A stretch of DNA of 64,000 nt from Protonemura montana (lineage: Eukaryota; Arthropoda; Insecta; Plecoptera; Nemouridae): NCBI GenBank assembly GCA_947568835.1, contig OX387603.1, forward strand, positions 9,793,943-9,857,942, written 5' to 3'. This document shows positions 23,301-38,300 of the stretch, in pieces. Under the pieces are notes generated by a model. It made no database searches. It had not been told where the DNA came from and worked only from the letters and a program-made list of their open reading frames with translations. Both the position numbers and the translations under genes were made by a program. Position 1 is the first letter of the stretch; each line of letters starts with the position of its first letter.

Positions 23301-26300
23301 GCCACACATCTTAGATGGTCGAGTCGAGACGAGTTGAAATGTAACAAAGACCTTCCTAATTTCCACTAGCCAACCCTAAAAATCAATGCACCCGAGTTTT
23401 TGGAATAAACTGTAGTTGATTTTCGGAAAAAAGAGCAGCAGACCTCAAAATTCTGAACTTCAGAAACCCGTTTAAAATAAAAACGCATAGCTTTTTCACC
23501 ATTCGTGGTAAACAAGGACATAGAGACCGACAAACAATGATAATATTAGCATATTACATTATGGTAGTCACCCATCCAATACCGGCCTAACCCAGGTTGG
23601 CGTAACGTCTGGAATCGGTTAACGACTACCGCCAATACTCTGTTCCTAACCAGCTTGGATTGAATTTAAAGTCATTGGACACATTTTTAAATGGTCACCC
23701 ACCCGACTACACCATCCTGAGCAGTGATGCTTAACTCCAAGAATGTCGGTTCTGCCATCCTCCTACCCGAATCGAAATGAAACTCGGTTCCACCCATCTG
23801 GCATCCAGCACAGTCACGATCTGTCGACAAGTGTCAAGTTGATGGTCGGAGATTGATGGAAGATGGACGAAGGAGTTGACGAGAGTTAACGGCTTGCCTC
23901 CCTGGGGGGGCGGACTGACTTTTGCACTAGTGTGTACACCGCGCTCGCGGGCGGCGAGGCATGTCGTGAGTGACGGCCTCCGGAGATCCATCGACTCTGC
24001 CGCCCGAGGGCAGCTAAGAGGGCAATGGTAGGCGAGGAGTGCAGAGCTGGGTTTGATGGTGCGCCATCTTGGCTTCAAAGCTGGCATTGAGAGGCGATTT
24101 ATGTGAAAAGCAATGATGCGGTGACTGACTATGATGGGGAAATGTGGTGATTTGACGTTGGAAATGTGATCAGTGTCAAGTAAAGGTCGAGTGGGGCGGG
24201 AGTGGACTGCGGAGTCTAGTTACATATTTGCGTGTAGAGAGAAATCTTGAAATGTATTGGTTTAGACGTTTCAATGTAACGATTGGTTGCAAATATAGTA
24301 TATTCCTGCGAACAGCTGACTGATTCCATTGTGTTATGCATGGGTGTTGCCGCAACAACATATCAAAGAGGTTTACACCTTTCAAAGAAGAGTTGTTTGC
24401 AGCTAATTCCTCACAGATGCACGTTTAATTGTAGTGGCAGTACTGGAATCTTGGACCACTGCAATTGTGCTTATCTTGACCTCGGCAGATAAATGGTTTG
24501 TCAATGCAAGATTAAATTGCTGATTTTGCTAGAACTAATTATACTAGCGAATAGCTGATCCTCTGTACTAGTTTGAAGGCAATATGATACCTTCGATCTT
24601 CTCTTTTCTTCCGATCTCGCAATTTTCACTCTAGTCTTTCTTGGATTGGAGACAAATTGGTTTTCGTTCGTTAAAGATTCACTCAGCTGCCCCTTCAGCC
24701 CCTGTTCTCGATCCGATTGCATCTCCTAAGCAAGGCCACATTGGCCGTGCCCACTTATTTCCGTGACATCTAAAGACCCATTGAATGACCTCTTGACCTC
24801 AGTATTAGCGTACTATCAAATCGCTTTCTTCGTGAAAAATGGCCGCCAAATGACAAATTTACCGATAAAAATGTAAGGTGCCGCCGGGTGCAGTCACCGT
24901 TGTTTCATGTTCTAAGAAATTACATTTCGTTGTTTTCTCGCAGATTACTCGCGTTTGAGACTGGTTAACGCTCACTTCACCTTTATAAATTCTAACCTCG
25001 ATTTATATGTTCCGATATGTGTAATCAAAATTATTTAATTGTAGAGGTTTGTTAAAAGGGACGGCCGCGAGCGGTATCTGGTGGCACCTACCGTTACCGT
25101 GTGTTGCTTTTTCGTTTGCTCAGCTGAAAATTTAACATTATAATACCGGCCCACTGACTGCACATATACGCTCAATGGTATCAGTAAACAAGGATCAGAG
25201 CAAAGTCGCTCGCTTGGCCACTCTCCGTCTACGAAGACTCTCTACCTCCAGCAACGGTCACCGACAAGAGCGGGCCGTGTTGCCGGTACCGCGACGTGGA
25301 AAGTTCCACTCGCTCCTCGCGTTCTTTTGTCTCGACCCCGCGAGCTACCACGTGACTTGTTGCTCGGGTCGGGGTTTGCAAATTCGCTAGGCGTGTTCTA
25401 TTCGCATGTACCAATCTGCAATCTCACTGCCAAGCATCGTAAGTTAGATACGAGGTCGGTTTTTGGCTGCATTTGTGGGGCATGATTTTCAACTTAACTA
25501 ATGCCCTATCCCAATTTTAAGAGCTGATACAATGCAGAGATACGATGCATCTAGCAGGCCATCAGCTACCAGTGTTCTACAATGAGCGGCGCACCCCGGA
25601 GCAGACAGGCTACTTCTGTATGCAAAACCCAATTGGGAGGGACAAATTAATCGAGCTGACCCTACAAATCTTCAATTGCCCAGTAGACGGCTTACAGTGT
25701 ACGCCTTGTTGATTCTAGCTCTGTCGCAATAAACTCTAATACCACCCCTTTCGGGATTTGCAATATTCAGCGTCACTAACAACGGTTCATTGAGCGCTTT
25801 TCATGTCCTCCTGAAGATATAAGGTCTCACCGTGAGCATCTGGTTTGGGAAATCAACGTAAAGACCACTCTAAACCCATTCTAATAGGGATTCTTTACCC
25901 ATAGCCCTGTAAGGTATAAGTAATTGGGGAATGGAATATCCCTACGCTGGCTGGTAGCCCATGCTCATGACAGTTTCAAGGTCGTCAAGGCGTCCACTGC
26001 CCACAAACCATCTGTTCGGGAAGAATCAGCAGCGATCAGCAAAGATTCCTCCATCAATCAATGTTGTCCGGGTTACTTGGGCATACCATGATTACGATAA
26101 TTTGCGTACACCCACCTGTGTATCCTTGAAACGTTAGATTTCAAGGAGGAGGATCTCTTCAAGAAGTGTTGTGGTAGTTTGTGGCAAGGTGGTGATTATG
26201 TTTGCCCTCTCTCTGAGATAATAACGATGTCTCCCGGCAAGTAATCTGGGATGCAGATGGACTATGGTGCATATAAAGTAGTGTCTGCATAACATTTGGA

Positions 26301-29300
26301 GCCACTGAGCCTCCAGCTTTCTTGGAGTCTTCTTCGTCCCCTACAATTGATTAGTCATCGAATTCTCGATTTTAAAACACAGTTGTATATATGAGGTACT
26401 GACTACTGATATACTTTAGATATGTTGGCGTCAAAATATTTGACTTCTTCCCCGCCTAGAAGATATCATCGTCATCACAAGTTGATAAATGTTTAACGCA
26501 ATGCATGAGTTATGAGTTGGAGCTTGGTAAAGCAAAGACTCCCACCAATCCTATTTCCCCGAGCGAGGAAAATCAGATATCCATTCGGCTTCTTTTCCTT
26601 CTCTCGTATCCAACAGGGCCTTGCATATTTGATGTCCACAGCGGAAAGAGCATTGATCCTGCTGAATATTTTATTCTTTTGCAAATAAACGCCTCAGTTT
26701 TCTGTCGCCGACCTACAATATTCACACCGATCACTGAAGTTGGATTCCGAGTGAACTCTGCAATCGAAATTTGACTGAGCACACAGTAGGAATATAAAGG
26801 GAAGGTCTCATAGTATGTTACACAAATGTAGCCACTGTGTGGTTTACTATCAAGCCCATAGACTGCTGTCATGTCCATGGCAATTGCATATGTAGAGCAA
26901 GTACAGCATGGAACCACTGATAGAAACGACTTGAAAAGTATTGTCTGGATTTTCTGGAACTGTGCCGTGGATGAATTAGGTCAGGATAGAACCAATTTTT
27001 CGCCCCAAGTTTAGAAAAGCAAAACTACAAAGAAGACTTGGGTGTTGCAAGGTTAATATGATCGAGGGAAACAAGGCCGCGCGCCGTAAGATTAGTATGT
27101 CTGGAATTTGTGCGGGACCCGTGTGCTGTTGGTTTGTAATCCTGGACTTGGAGTAGGAAACCCTCATGGCGGGTGGAGCGACGACTCGAAATGATTGATA
27201 TGCAAAGTTTCGCCGGAAGTGGGCTCGCCGCCGACCGGAACCGCTTTACCGAAACACGCGGCCGGGAAAATTTAACGAATTCGCACGCTTTTTGCAAAAG
27301 TCGTTTACCGGGGGGATTCGTTGGGGAGTTTCGTCGGAACTCGACTGCGTTTTATTGTTTGAAGTTTTCTTCTAGCTAGCACTCCTCGCACTATGATAAA
27401 ACTACCAATCGTACAAGTTCTTTAGTGCTACTTAAAAATCAATAAATTCAATAACAATAACTATCAATAAGTCTTATTCACAATTTTCTATAGTCTGCCC
27501 TGGCTACAACTGGCCCTACACTTAACCCACATCCTTTTTAAAATTCTCTTCCTCTTCAATATTTAACATTTTTTTTGTAAAATTATAATCTATATTTTGG
27601 CACATAGCGTCCACTGCGGATCAGTTCAGTTGTAGTTTGGGATTCTACCTGATTCGACCTATATATCCGAATTCCATACTCCACCAATTATCCTGTCTAC
27701 ACTTGATAACATTCACTGGCTTATTCCCCAATCTACATCGATATAATTTCAAAGTAAACTTGTTTTTCTGTCGGCCCACCCCCTGCTATCACCAACGCGA
27801 GTACTTTTGGGATTTCCTAATCGCCAAATAGTCTTTATTTGTTATTGTGTTTTTGTGGACAGGTAAGTAGCTCAAATGCACTATCAGTATCGCAGTGTAA
27901 AAAGATAGCCACGGAAAGGTGGGTGCATGTGCAAGTGCTGCCAAAAACAATATTTCTTTCACATTGTATTACTTAACTTGAAGCATGTTGCTTTTATAAC
28001 AAACATAGATTGAATCCTGTTCTCAAAATACCCTCCGGCAAAGCTTTGCCTCTTCTGTCCTCTTATTATGATTTAATTGATCTTCTGTGGAAGGTCACCT
28101 TGCACAGAAGATCGTTAACCTTTCATGATTGACACAATTACCAATACGTTTTGTACCATACTCCAGGTACACCCCATATCTAAACGCTCATCATGCTGAT
28201 TCCTAGCGATATGCATAGCATACAATAAAGTTTACAAACCAAGGATCATAATCCTTCATACCCCGAGCAGCGATTACAATCTATAGCGAGCCACGAGCTC
28301 GTTCTCTGCAGTAAACAACGCCATCAATCAGCGTCGCGACGTCGACGCCGGCGCATGGCATCCGTGAGGCGAAGTCGATGGACTTTCTTAGTGCTAGGTC
28401 TCCACGACCACCACTATAAACAAAGCTTTCCATTCGGCCTGCAGGCCCCGGAATCATTGCTTAAGAAAAAATTGCAGCGGTGGCCTACCATGAACTTGAG
28501 CCATCTTGGGAGAGGTCATGGTAGACACATAAACATCAATGAGGGGAGTGTTCTTTTCTTGCAAAACGTGCATCATGGTGATCTAAGATCTAGTATTGTC
28601 TGCGATGGACAGCTTCGTGACGGCGTTATTATAGAACTGTTCTTTTTATTTTTTAAATAAAGCGGATAAAATGGCAAACAATCGTGTGGCGTTTTAGACA
28701 GCGGAGGATTTGCGAGTAACACAGGCGAGGATTTTTTTTCTTGGTGGCCCAGAAAATGTCAGTATTTGTTCTTAGTTCTTAGATAGAAAAGTGAATTTAG
28801 TTTATTCCAAATGTTACCAACAAACTAATCACATACAATTAGTCATCAGAGGTAGTAAAAGAAGAGTACAGATTATGAATTTCAACTCCAATGCAATTAT
28901 GGTAGACCATGGTCGCAAAAACAACTCCCCACACCCGCTAACAGCGAGCTAGGAAACACCTAAGGGATCGTCATACATGTGTCAAATCTCAAAGAGTAGA
29001 GCTGCGGAAGAGGCTGTTTGGACATGGATTAATGCCCCCCCATGCCTCATACCCTAGGCGAGAAAAACACAACTTGTCTCGCGGCGGAAAAACAACTTTC
29101 CCAAACGCTCTGAGACGGGGCACGTGACTGGCTGGCAGTTTTAAGAGCCACTTGCCGATTGGTTCGGGTAGGGTGAAACCCACAGTGGGTCACCGGGTCG
29201 AAAAACAAGTGCCCCGGGACGACCCGTCGTGGTGATGGAGGGTAGCGCCTTGTAGAGCGGCAATAACACGGTGATGGATGTGTGCACTGATCATAGCTGT

Positions 29301-32300
29301 CCTCTGTGCCGAATTCCAACGTTTTCGACTTCGATGAGGACAAGGTTTGAATTTTCCACACACATAACGGTGATGCCCCTCGCACGTTTTGATTACCGTC
29401 CTAGTGCGATCACTCTAATTATTTTTTACCTTTTTTATTGAACTTTGTGCAAAATGTTCTCAGTTATTGCATTTTGGCTTAGATCTAAATCACGATTTAC
29501 TCTTTTTACAAACCCCATTTATTGTATCTCTTGTTTGCACTAAGTTGCGGTGAAGATCCTTTGTAGCCGACTTCCGATGTCGCTAAAACTGTTTAACACG
29601 GATCACAGACGGTGCATTTAGCTTTTTGTTCGACAACTCTTTCGGAACGTTGTAAAGAGTAGCGAACATACATTTTTTCGGACATAATTTTGTTGGATAG
29701 TTTATTTTTGAACAGTTTGTAAATAAGGACAGATACCAGCCGATTGTCCTTCCATACTAGTAAGCTCTTTTAGGATGAGCACCACCAAAAAAACAGTGGA
29801 GCATCGGCCATTTTTGTTGGTGGTTCTTATCCAGAATAGACAGTATTACAGTGTTATCCCAATTACACGATACACGAGTCGATGACTTCACTATCACCCA
29901 GCTTACGGGGACCACGGTCAGTACAACGCGCGTCTAAACATGGGCGAGTCTTGTATTCAGACTGCTTTGACAAATGGCGACGGATCACCAACAGGCACCT
30001 CGTTGTCTGGCGCAAAACCTGCTGACCCTGACCATCAATGACACCATAGATTATGACACTCGGATATAGTGAGCCGCTTTCGCTAGGAAGGAGAGTAATA
30101 AAACCAGGTACACGAAAACACAACAACATGATATCTTTCTTCCTTCATGGATCCAAGTGGATTACTTTGCGTATAAGAAAATCACAATATCCCCAAATTT
30201 ACATTTTCATTTAAGTTTGGTTGACATTACGTCTTATGTGCTCAGCTACAACTTTTGGTTGTCAAACAAAACTTTCCACAGACATTTTGCGCACATAGAA
30301 CGGCTCGGTGTCTACTTTGCGTACACAGACCGATCTTTATCTCGGAATTAAATCCAAGTACCCAAATCCAACAAGCGTAGAGGGTTCTTGCGCTAGAAAC
30401 CAACCCTTTTACTTCTCGCAAAGCTTGACGTGAAAGTACAAAACATCTTCGTTACAACCGGCAAAAGTTTTCCAACTTCTTGAACACACCTCAACTCTTA
30501 AGGCAAGACAGATTCACTACTCAAAGCCTCTTCACGAAATCGAACTAAGTTTATTTCTAAGCCAATCTGTTCGGCGTGGTATAAAACCATGCGCCATTGG
30601 TTTCTAAACATCTATCACACCTTTAAGACCTTCGGTCCTCCTTTGAAAGATTCGACCCTGTCCATGACCAAGCCGACGCCTCGACGTCTGGCATAAACGG
30701 TTTGTCATGTAAGAAACTGCGGTTTTTTGCTCACCGAAGTTAGGCATTGGATGGTATTGAGTGGTGCAACTTAGACAACAACTTCATCCACCTTGCTTAT
30801 AAACCTCGCGACAGCATGGATGTGTGGAGGAATCACATTGTTTGAGTTGCACCGTCCTTCGGAAGGGACCCCGTTAGTGCTCCTCAACAAGAGTTGGCTA
30901 CCGTTATCACCCACTCATTCACCGACGCTATTATACCAGTGCCACAGAGCCCTTTGTCAACATAGTGCGTCTTAAAAAACAACAGATCTAAATCAGAATC
31001 GACGTCGAGAATCGAATGAGGTCTATCGGCGCCCGAAACGAGAGCCCCTTGGAGCCCTCGGCGCAACCGAAAGGGCGTGTCCTGCGCCTCGTTAGCGCTT
31101 GTTTTTCTCACTGACGCCACGTGAGCGTTGCGTGCGGAGAGCGCCGGCTTAGCGTCGGGTTAACGTCTTAATCCCCGCTGTTCGGCGTCCAAGATTCGAA
31201 CTATGTGTTATTTACTGGCAGGTCTCTTGGGTGCTGCACCATAATGCATATGCTGCTAGTCGAAAATTATATCCCTCATAAATTGGCCGCAAAATTAACA
31301 TTACCTATAATTGGTCTGTCTTTTTCCCCTACGATAGAAGTTATAGTCTTGTTATTTTCATTTATTTCCCCCACTAAGAAAATTAATTTAATTGGAAAGT
31401 TAAGTAAAAGAAAAGCTGCTGCAAAAACTACGCCTCCTTTAAGCAATTGTCTTCTTTCGTGCTATGGTGTTTGTTGGCACCATTCAATCTCAAAGGTTCT
31501 TATCCTCTCCCTTGACCAATTGTTGATGGAACAGGAATATCGGAATTCTCATTTCAGTATACATTACATTTTTTGGTTCAACACAACCTACCCCATCACA
31601 ATAGGAACACATCAAAAGACTACTCAGTCGTAGTCATCTAACGAACCGAATTCTCAAACGAGAAGGAAAGGAGCCCGCGATCACGTCGCGAACCGAAAGG
31701 GAACTTGTTCGTCCCCCACCCCCCTTCCCCCTTCGATGGACTTTCTGCGGTGACCGGCGACTAAGGTGGACGTGACGGCCAGTGGGTCACCGGCAACAGG
31801 TCCCCACTCCGCCCCGGGGCGTCGTTGGCCGTGAGATCGAAGCGTTGTGAGATCATCGGACGTACGGGAGCTGGACGCTGCATCCTCCGCGGGCGTGGAG
31901 AGCAACTGCTAACTACGGGGATTACCTTTATTCGATAGATCTCAATTCCCCATCCTGTCAGTCCCAGAATACCTCGGATGGCGAATGTTTTTTTACGGTG
32001 ACAATGGTGCAAATAACCTTGTTCACTTTGTCCACCTTTTTTGTCGCCTTTTTTTAAATACAGGCGGTTTTGGCAATCCTCGACTGAGCAATCTTCATGT
32101 TCACTGTCAAAATAATGCGTTGTTACACTCAAATTCAATTTCACAAATTTGAAAACATTATAAATGTTGTAGTTTCCTACCGTAGTCAATAAAGGACCGA
32201 ATCCTCTGCTAAAACTAAACAATCGCGAGGAATTGCTGGGAATACCACTACTAGAGAATGTCCGTTATTCTTGAAATAAATAGCTTCGTGTGTCTCAAAA

Positions 32301-35300
32301 CTGAATTAAGTAAAAACCTTTGCCGGCCTGCCAAGATTTTAAAGTCCCACTGACCACCGACGTCCACCATCCACGCCATCCACGTAAGCATGCAGAGATC
32401 GCTGCGAGTTCGTCGATCAGCTGACCATCTTGTAGGCCGTGACCGTACAGACTCCACGATCGCTGCTGGACCAGTTTCTCGGCAAGCGTGCTGTGAACGG
32501 TGACTGACCGGCTGTTTTGCACGGTACTCACCGCACAAATTAGTACTTGCACATTACGCATAGGTGCAGCCTGCTCGCTATAGAGATCTAGGTGTGACAT
32601 GTCGTAGTCCACTTGGCAAGCATTTGTTGAGAAAATCATATGTAGGTGACCATCGAATTTGAAAATCCGGTAAAATTTTGGCGAAATTTTGCAGCTTTGA
32701 GATTCAGTACAATTTTCGGGCACCGTATCTGCCATGTCTGCGTTTGAATTTGAGAACGCCATTAAAAAATGACTGACTATATAATTGCTTTTCTTGGTTT
32801 TGTTGCAAGACAGCTGTTTGGTGGCAATTCTTCCAACAGGTTCTAAAAAACCATTTGGGATTGTTTAATTGTCCGGTAGTAAAGTTAGCCAGATTCAACT
32901 CCATGGCCTTCACGCAGATACTTACGTTTTCATCTTAATCGGACGTTTATTTTTAAATGGACATAGTCAAACCTCTTTCAAAACAAGATGAGAACTATCT
33001 CCACTTATGGTAAAACAAGAGACACATTACAAATGTTAATGCGTTTTGGATCCGCCACATTTCTTCACAACAATAACTTTCCGCCATCTTTGGGACGCGA
33101 CATCAAAATGTCGCCATGACGCTCTAGCTCGGCGTCAGCGAGAGTCACGAGCTCTCATATGAGCAGCAAGACAGCCTCCCGGAACAAACTGGCAGTGGCT
33201 TGCACCTGAGAAAAATTACTAACAACTTGCAGAAATTGACAGCCGAGTTGCTGTGGCCGACGATTATTAAAAACGTTACGTCACCCGATGCCAAGTTGAT
33301 GGAACGGGATAACGACTCTTGGCTTCAGCATAAACCCGTGTCTTGTGCTGTCTTTTTAGTCTCTCTGCCAATCATGTCGTTATTATGATTGACGTTTTGA
33401 AGGGTTATGTGACTTGGACCTTGTTTGTCATCTTTAAAGGCTTCGTGTGTTTGGAATAGCCACCTAATTGATAAAGTAATTCAGTATCTCTAATCGGTCG
33501 TTTATTTGGTGTACGGTTTACCTAGGGTGTGCAAATTTGAATGCTGATAAAAATATCATCAAAATCCCAGCCAAGACATTGTTTAAGCCATGTGGGTATA
33601 AAACGATAAGTCACTACAAAATGCAATTAGTTCTTTGATCCTTAGGGAAATTAGTTTCCTACCGTCCATAAGAACATGCAATAATTCGCCCTCCCCACCA
33701 TCCTCTTCCAATACACATTTCTTCGCGTTACTTCCCGTGAGCTGTCAGGCATACATTTTCGCTATTAACTCTACAATGAGGTGAATTCATCAAAAGCGTT
33801 TAGCAAATTTAAACTGCTCGTTTGTGGTCAGGCCACTAGCAGAGAAAAAAAACTCCAACGTGGTTCTCCGTATTCAAATTTTTTGCTCTCGCCGTTGCCT
33901 ATGGGCGTCTCTTGGCTCGGCAAGATCTCGAGGGCGTACGTTCGGGTGGAGCACCGCACCGAGACTTCGCCAGACCCCCATGGGTGCATGCACAGGCTGC
34001 AAGGCACGACCCTCGCTTTGCGTCGGGACCGCTCGCTCCCCATGTAGCGGTGCTCTCTACAGAGAGAGTCTGGCACCCGCAGAAGTGGCTACCTCGGGAA
34101 TATTGAGTCGGCGTTTTATATCTGATAGGAGTCTTTGTGTTTGGCTTGCCTGTTCGTAGTTATGAAATTCTGACCATCTCAGTTGAGAATGACAAGTTCG
34201 TTTAACTCATTTTAGGTCAATTCCATATTAAACGCGTAAATATAATTTAGAAATAAACTAGTTAAACTAAATTTAGCAACGGTTAATGCGAACTTCTGTG
34301 ACGTAGGTACTCTTGTTTCTACAGTGAACCAAATGTTTACACACGTTCATTCACCGACATAGCAACAAAATAGTATTCCGAATTCCACTATAGTGCAACG
34401 GTCGCACAGCATAACGTAAAAAGCTTATAATATCCGAAAAGCCCTGGCAGTCGGCCACTCTCCCCCATACGACGGCTCTCTCCCCCTCCCCGCCGCCCCC
34501 AATTCGGTGATCCCCGCGGTCCCAGCGCGCGCCCGACCAACGCGCTCCGCGAGCACCTCCGCCGCGTCGCCGTCCGTGTCAGTCCGCCACGAACCTCCGA
34601 GTGGGTTGGTTTCGCGTCGTCGTCGCCTTCCCGACCGTGCCATAGGAGCCGCCGTCGCCAGCCGCCGCCAGGTAGGGATCGCTCGGTCGATAGCCCTCGG
34701 AGGGAGGGAAGGGTCGCCGTTGGGAGGACGACGTCGAGGAAGCACCGGCTTGGGCGCAGGACAAAGGACATGCCTTGTTTTAGAACCGTTTATTGTTGGG
34801 AGCCGTTAATAGCGGAGCCAGGGAACGGGATGAAAATTTTCTCGAGTTTAATTGCAAAATTTGAAATTCTCTCCTGTCAGAACAAAGAAAATGGATGGTA
34901 AATCGCTCCAGTCGGCAAAGCCAGCGACAGGAACCGTAATTTTAGTTTGCCAAGCTGCGTCACCTGTCATTGGCGAGAGGATGCCGTTGAGGATGTCGTG
35001 GCTTGGTGTTCGGAAAGCCAGGAAGCCAGAAACCTAACGGACAAAGGAAACGATCGCGTTTGGGCTGACATCGCGAGTATCGTACACTAAAGGAGGCGTT
35101 AAACAGGATTCTGATCGGTTTCTCGTCAAGGAAGTCGTAGCTTGGAAAGTAAATTAACAAAAGTGATTCAAAGCTGCGTGTTTGACTGGGCAAAGAAAAC
35201 TGACAGGAGGCATAGGAAGTCTTTGTTCGTTACAAACGTCACCTGGGCTGTCACTTAACCGGCATTGCTGATAGGACGCCGGTCAAGTATTTATACTGCA

Positions 35301-38300
35301 TAATGACGTGAGAAATTAGCTGCAGTTAACATCTTACCAACGAAGACAGAACGATAGGCATTGTCTTCAATCCAGCAATTTAAATTAAGCAGAGACACGA
35401 TAAAGGACAGCCGGCTTTCCGGCGCATGGTCTGTCACTTATCCCCGTGCTTCGGGACGCCGACGCCGACGCCGACGCCGGGCGTCGTGTGTCATCCCCAT
35501 GGCAACCGGCCGGTATCGAACGCGGTCCCGGTTCGAGTCCCGTGCTCCAAGCTTTCGTTTTCGCCGGCCGAGTCACGTGACGCCCAGTGCCGCCTCCGAT
35601 TGGCCGTTGCGTGTAGCACGCGAGCTCGCACTTCCGGCATCCAAACGCATTGTTGCAAACGCCCCCCCTGCCCCCCTTTCGCACCGCGTGGACCCGTTCG
35701 CGACAACGGCGTCCTCGGGTGCCTGCGACTTGTTGCTTTGTTGTGTCGTAATCGCCGTTCGAATCGGTCGACTCTGACAGGGCTAGGGTTGGCACCGGTC
35801 TGATGCATACGAAAAACAAGAGCGTGCATTAGTGAGTTTGGATTACGAAATCGAGGAAGCGTTGTCATAATGCACGCTATTGGGTGATTTTCAACAAAAA
35901 CTCTGTTCTTTGATTATCGTTCGTTGGGTCCGGCTCGGTAATGGGAATTGGTAGTGCATCCGAATTACAAGCCAGCCACCAGTCACGACGAGAATCGATT
36001 TTGTGAGCTAACTATCTCAAATTTGGTGCGCGCGGAATGCACTCTGTGTACGCCCAGTGCAACCGAGGCAGTCAATCGACGCGTATAGCTTTGATGCACA
36101 TCGCCGTAATTGCATTTGGCTGCATCAATAATTGAAATCAGATGTCACCACTGTATGTCGGTCGCTGTGCAGTTTCTACACATATGTTCAACATTCGCGG
36201 TGATGGTGAAATCTGCATCCTGTACTCGTTGGTTTTAATTTTCATCTTCAATCAATGGCCAAAAACCTAAGTTAATTAGTGAACTTTGCCAGCTGAGCGC
36301 GTGTACGACAAAGACGACGACAATCGAAGACGGCACCACAGGGTTAACTATAGATAGATTCACATGAGCACCGAATTTTTAATTTAGCAAACAAGCAACA
36401 TAGACATCACGCAATGGTAAATCGCCCTCTTTCACTGGACAAAGGGCACCATTGAACGGCTAGGCGTCGGCCTCTCCTCCGGCTTGGACCAGCGGACAAA
36501 GGACCTGGGGTTCGAGCCCCCGCTCGGGTCAAGGATCCTTTGTTTTCAGCGTGCAAAGCAATTAAAAAGTCGTTAAATACAGTCGCGGACGCTCGATACG
36601 GCACGGCTCGACTCGGCACGGCACAGTCGCACAGATGTTCGCTGTTTTCTGGGAAATGACAGCGAAAACAGTGTGCGGTGAACATGTCGAGTGCTGATAG
36701 TCAGCTCATGGTGTGACAACAGCACGTCGGGATGGTTTCAAATTCATAGCGCGAAGGTATCATGTGTTTATAAACCGTCGTGTTGTGATTTTATTTTGTA
36801 CTTAAGATCCTGGTTTGTGAATATCAAGAAGAGATGTTTGTTGATGTTTTCAGATCTAAAATATTGCAGCACCCCGCCAATCAATTTATGGATTTGATTA
36901 TCTATTTAATGATATAGTTTAATAATTATTTAAGATGTGCTATACATGTAATTATAACGCTTTTTCGTCCATGGGTCCCTGGAATCTCAGAGGGAGAGGG
37001 GTAAAGTGGCTACTCAGGGCTAGCTAACAATGTCTTTTCTTCAGGGTCGAGGGCAGCTTGTGAGAAAAGAGTGAATTCGATCCTTTCCTTTTTGCTGAGA
37101 CCAATCAATCGAAACCCATTTTTAAAACGCTTCCAACTAAAAATGTTGCACCAACACGATCAAATTGATGTACCTCCAAGCATTGAAGTTAACCAATGAA
37201 GACAATAAGAATAATGCCGTTAATATGGATAAACATGGGAAATTAACGAACAGTTTTGGGCCAACAGCTGCAAGGGCTGTTTGTATAAACCTTGTGGAAA
37301 GACACAAAAGATTTTGCCCCAATTTAAGTGGGAAAGCAGTCTGCCTCATACAGACAGACCCAATAAAGCGAGCAAGTTCCTAGCAAGGGCAGTGACCTGG
37401 TAGGGTGGAACTTCGGGGGTCGTCAATATCGTAATGATGTAAGCGGATTGGGAACCAGGGTGCGCTAAGTAAAAGCGTACTCGTACACCTACAGCGTGTC
37501 TGTGGCACCAAGAAGTGGCACCACCTTAGCCGACAAGACACTTCTGCTTTGTTTTTCTTCGTATCGCTGTTAAAAGAACACAGTGGAGGACAAACGAAAA
37601 TTTCTAGCACACACATCTTCCTTGCGTTTTTTGAGAAGCTTGAGTGCTCCTAAGAACCATTTTACCAAAGCAAAAGCGAGATTGGATAAATAATTATTAG
37701 ATTTTTTTAATTTTTTTATTGCCACTTAATAATTAAAGAAGTTTTCATTTCTCCTTATGCGGCATGCAAGTTTGTTTCTATGGTATTAGTTCTAGATATG
37801 AATTGCCTATCGCATGATAGCAGGTAGGTAGATTAAAGAGCTTGCCGAATAAACCAATTTGATCACATCAGTAAACAGCGATTTTGCTGAATCACAGATT
37901 CAGTACTTTTGTGGAACACTCATTTTGGCAAACAAGGTGAGAGAGATGATAGTCTTTGGTTAGTCAGTTCGGGATGTGTGCCTGATGTCAAGAGGTATTC
38001 GATGAGCGGTGGCCCTCGGGCTTTGTATATACATGATAAGGAGGTGATAAGGATTGGTAATGTATGTAACCAGCTGTCCATTACCAGGAAGCTGTGCATT
38101 TGAGGCATGACGATATCTTGGTATTTGTAGAAGCATGTGTCATTGGTAAAAGAAAAATATGGCAAAAAAAATCTCTGCTCAGCACTCGCATAATTATTTC
38201 ATATCCTTCTTAACTTAACGACATACCTGTTGCGAATTACCGTTTCCACAGATCTAACCACAGACTCAATTGAGCGATTTTTTTTTAGGTATCGAAGCGT

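Noticed and set aside
31205..31633. 142-codon hydrophobic plus-strand ORF in intron 7
   Set aside because: It begins at a non-AUG codon, has AT-driven composition, and shows no domain or splice link.
32491..32531. A 41-base intron on the minus strand between GTGAGT and CACAG
   Set aside because: It is too short for usual arthropod splicing and the frame is already open without it.
34388..35868. Many overlapping long ORFs on both strands
   Set aside because: They arise from GC-rich DNA with few stop codons; several frames are open at once and the products are simple Arg/Pro/Ser-rich strings. The block is better read as CpG-rich non-coding DNA.
36441..36530. Functional tRNA gene
   Set aside because: A and B boxes are present but the acceptor stem does not pair; kept only as a tRNA-like repeat. 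The same holds for 60885-60950 and 61388-61456.
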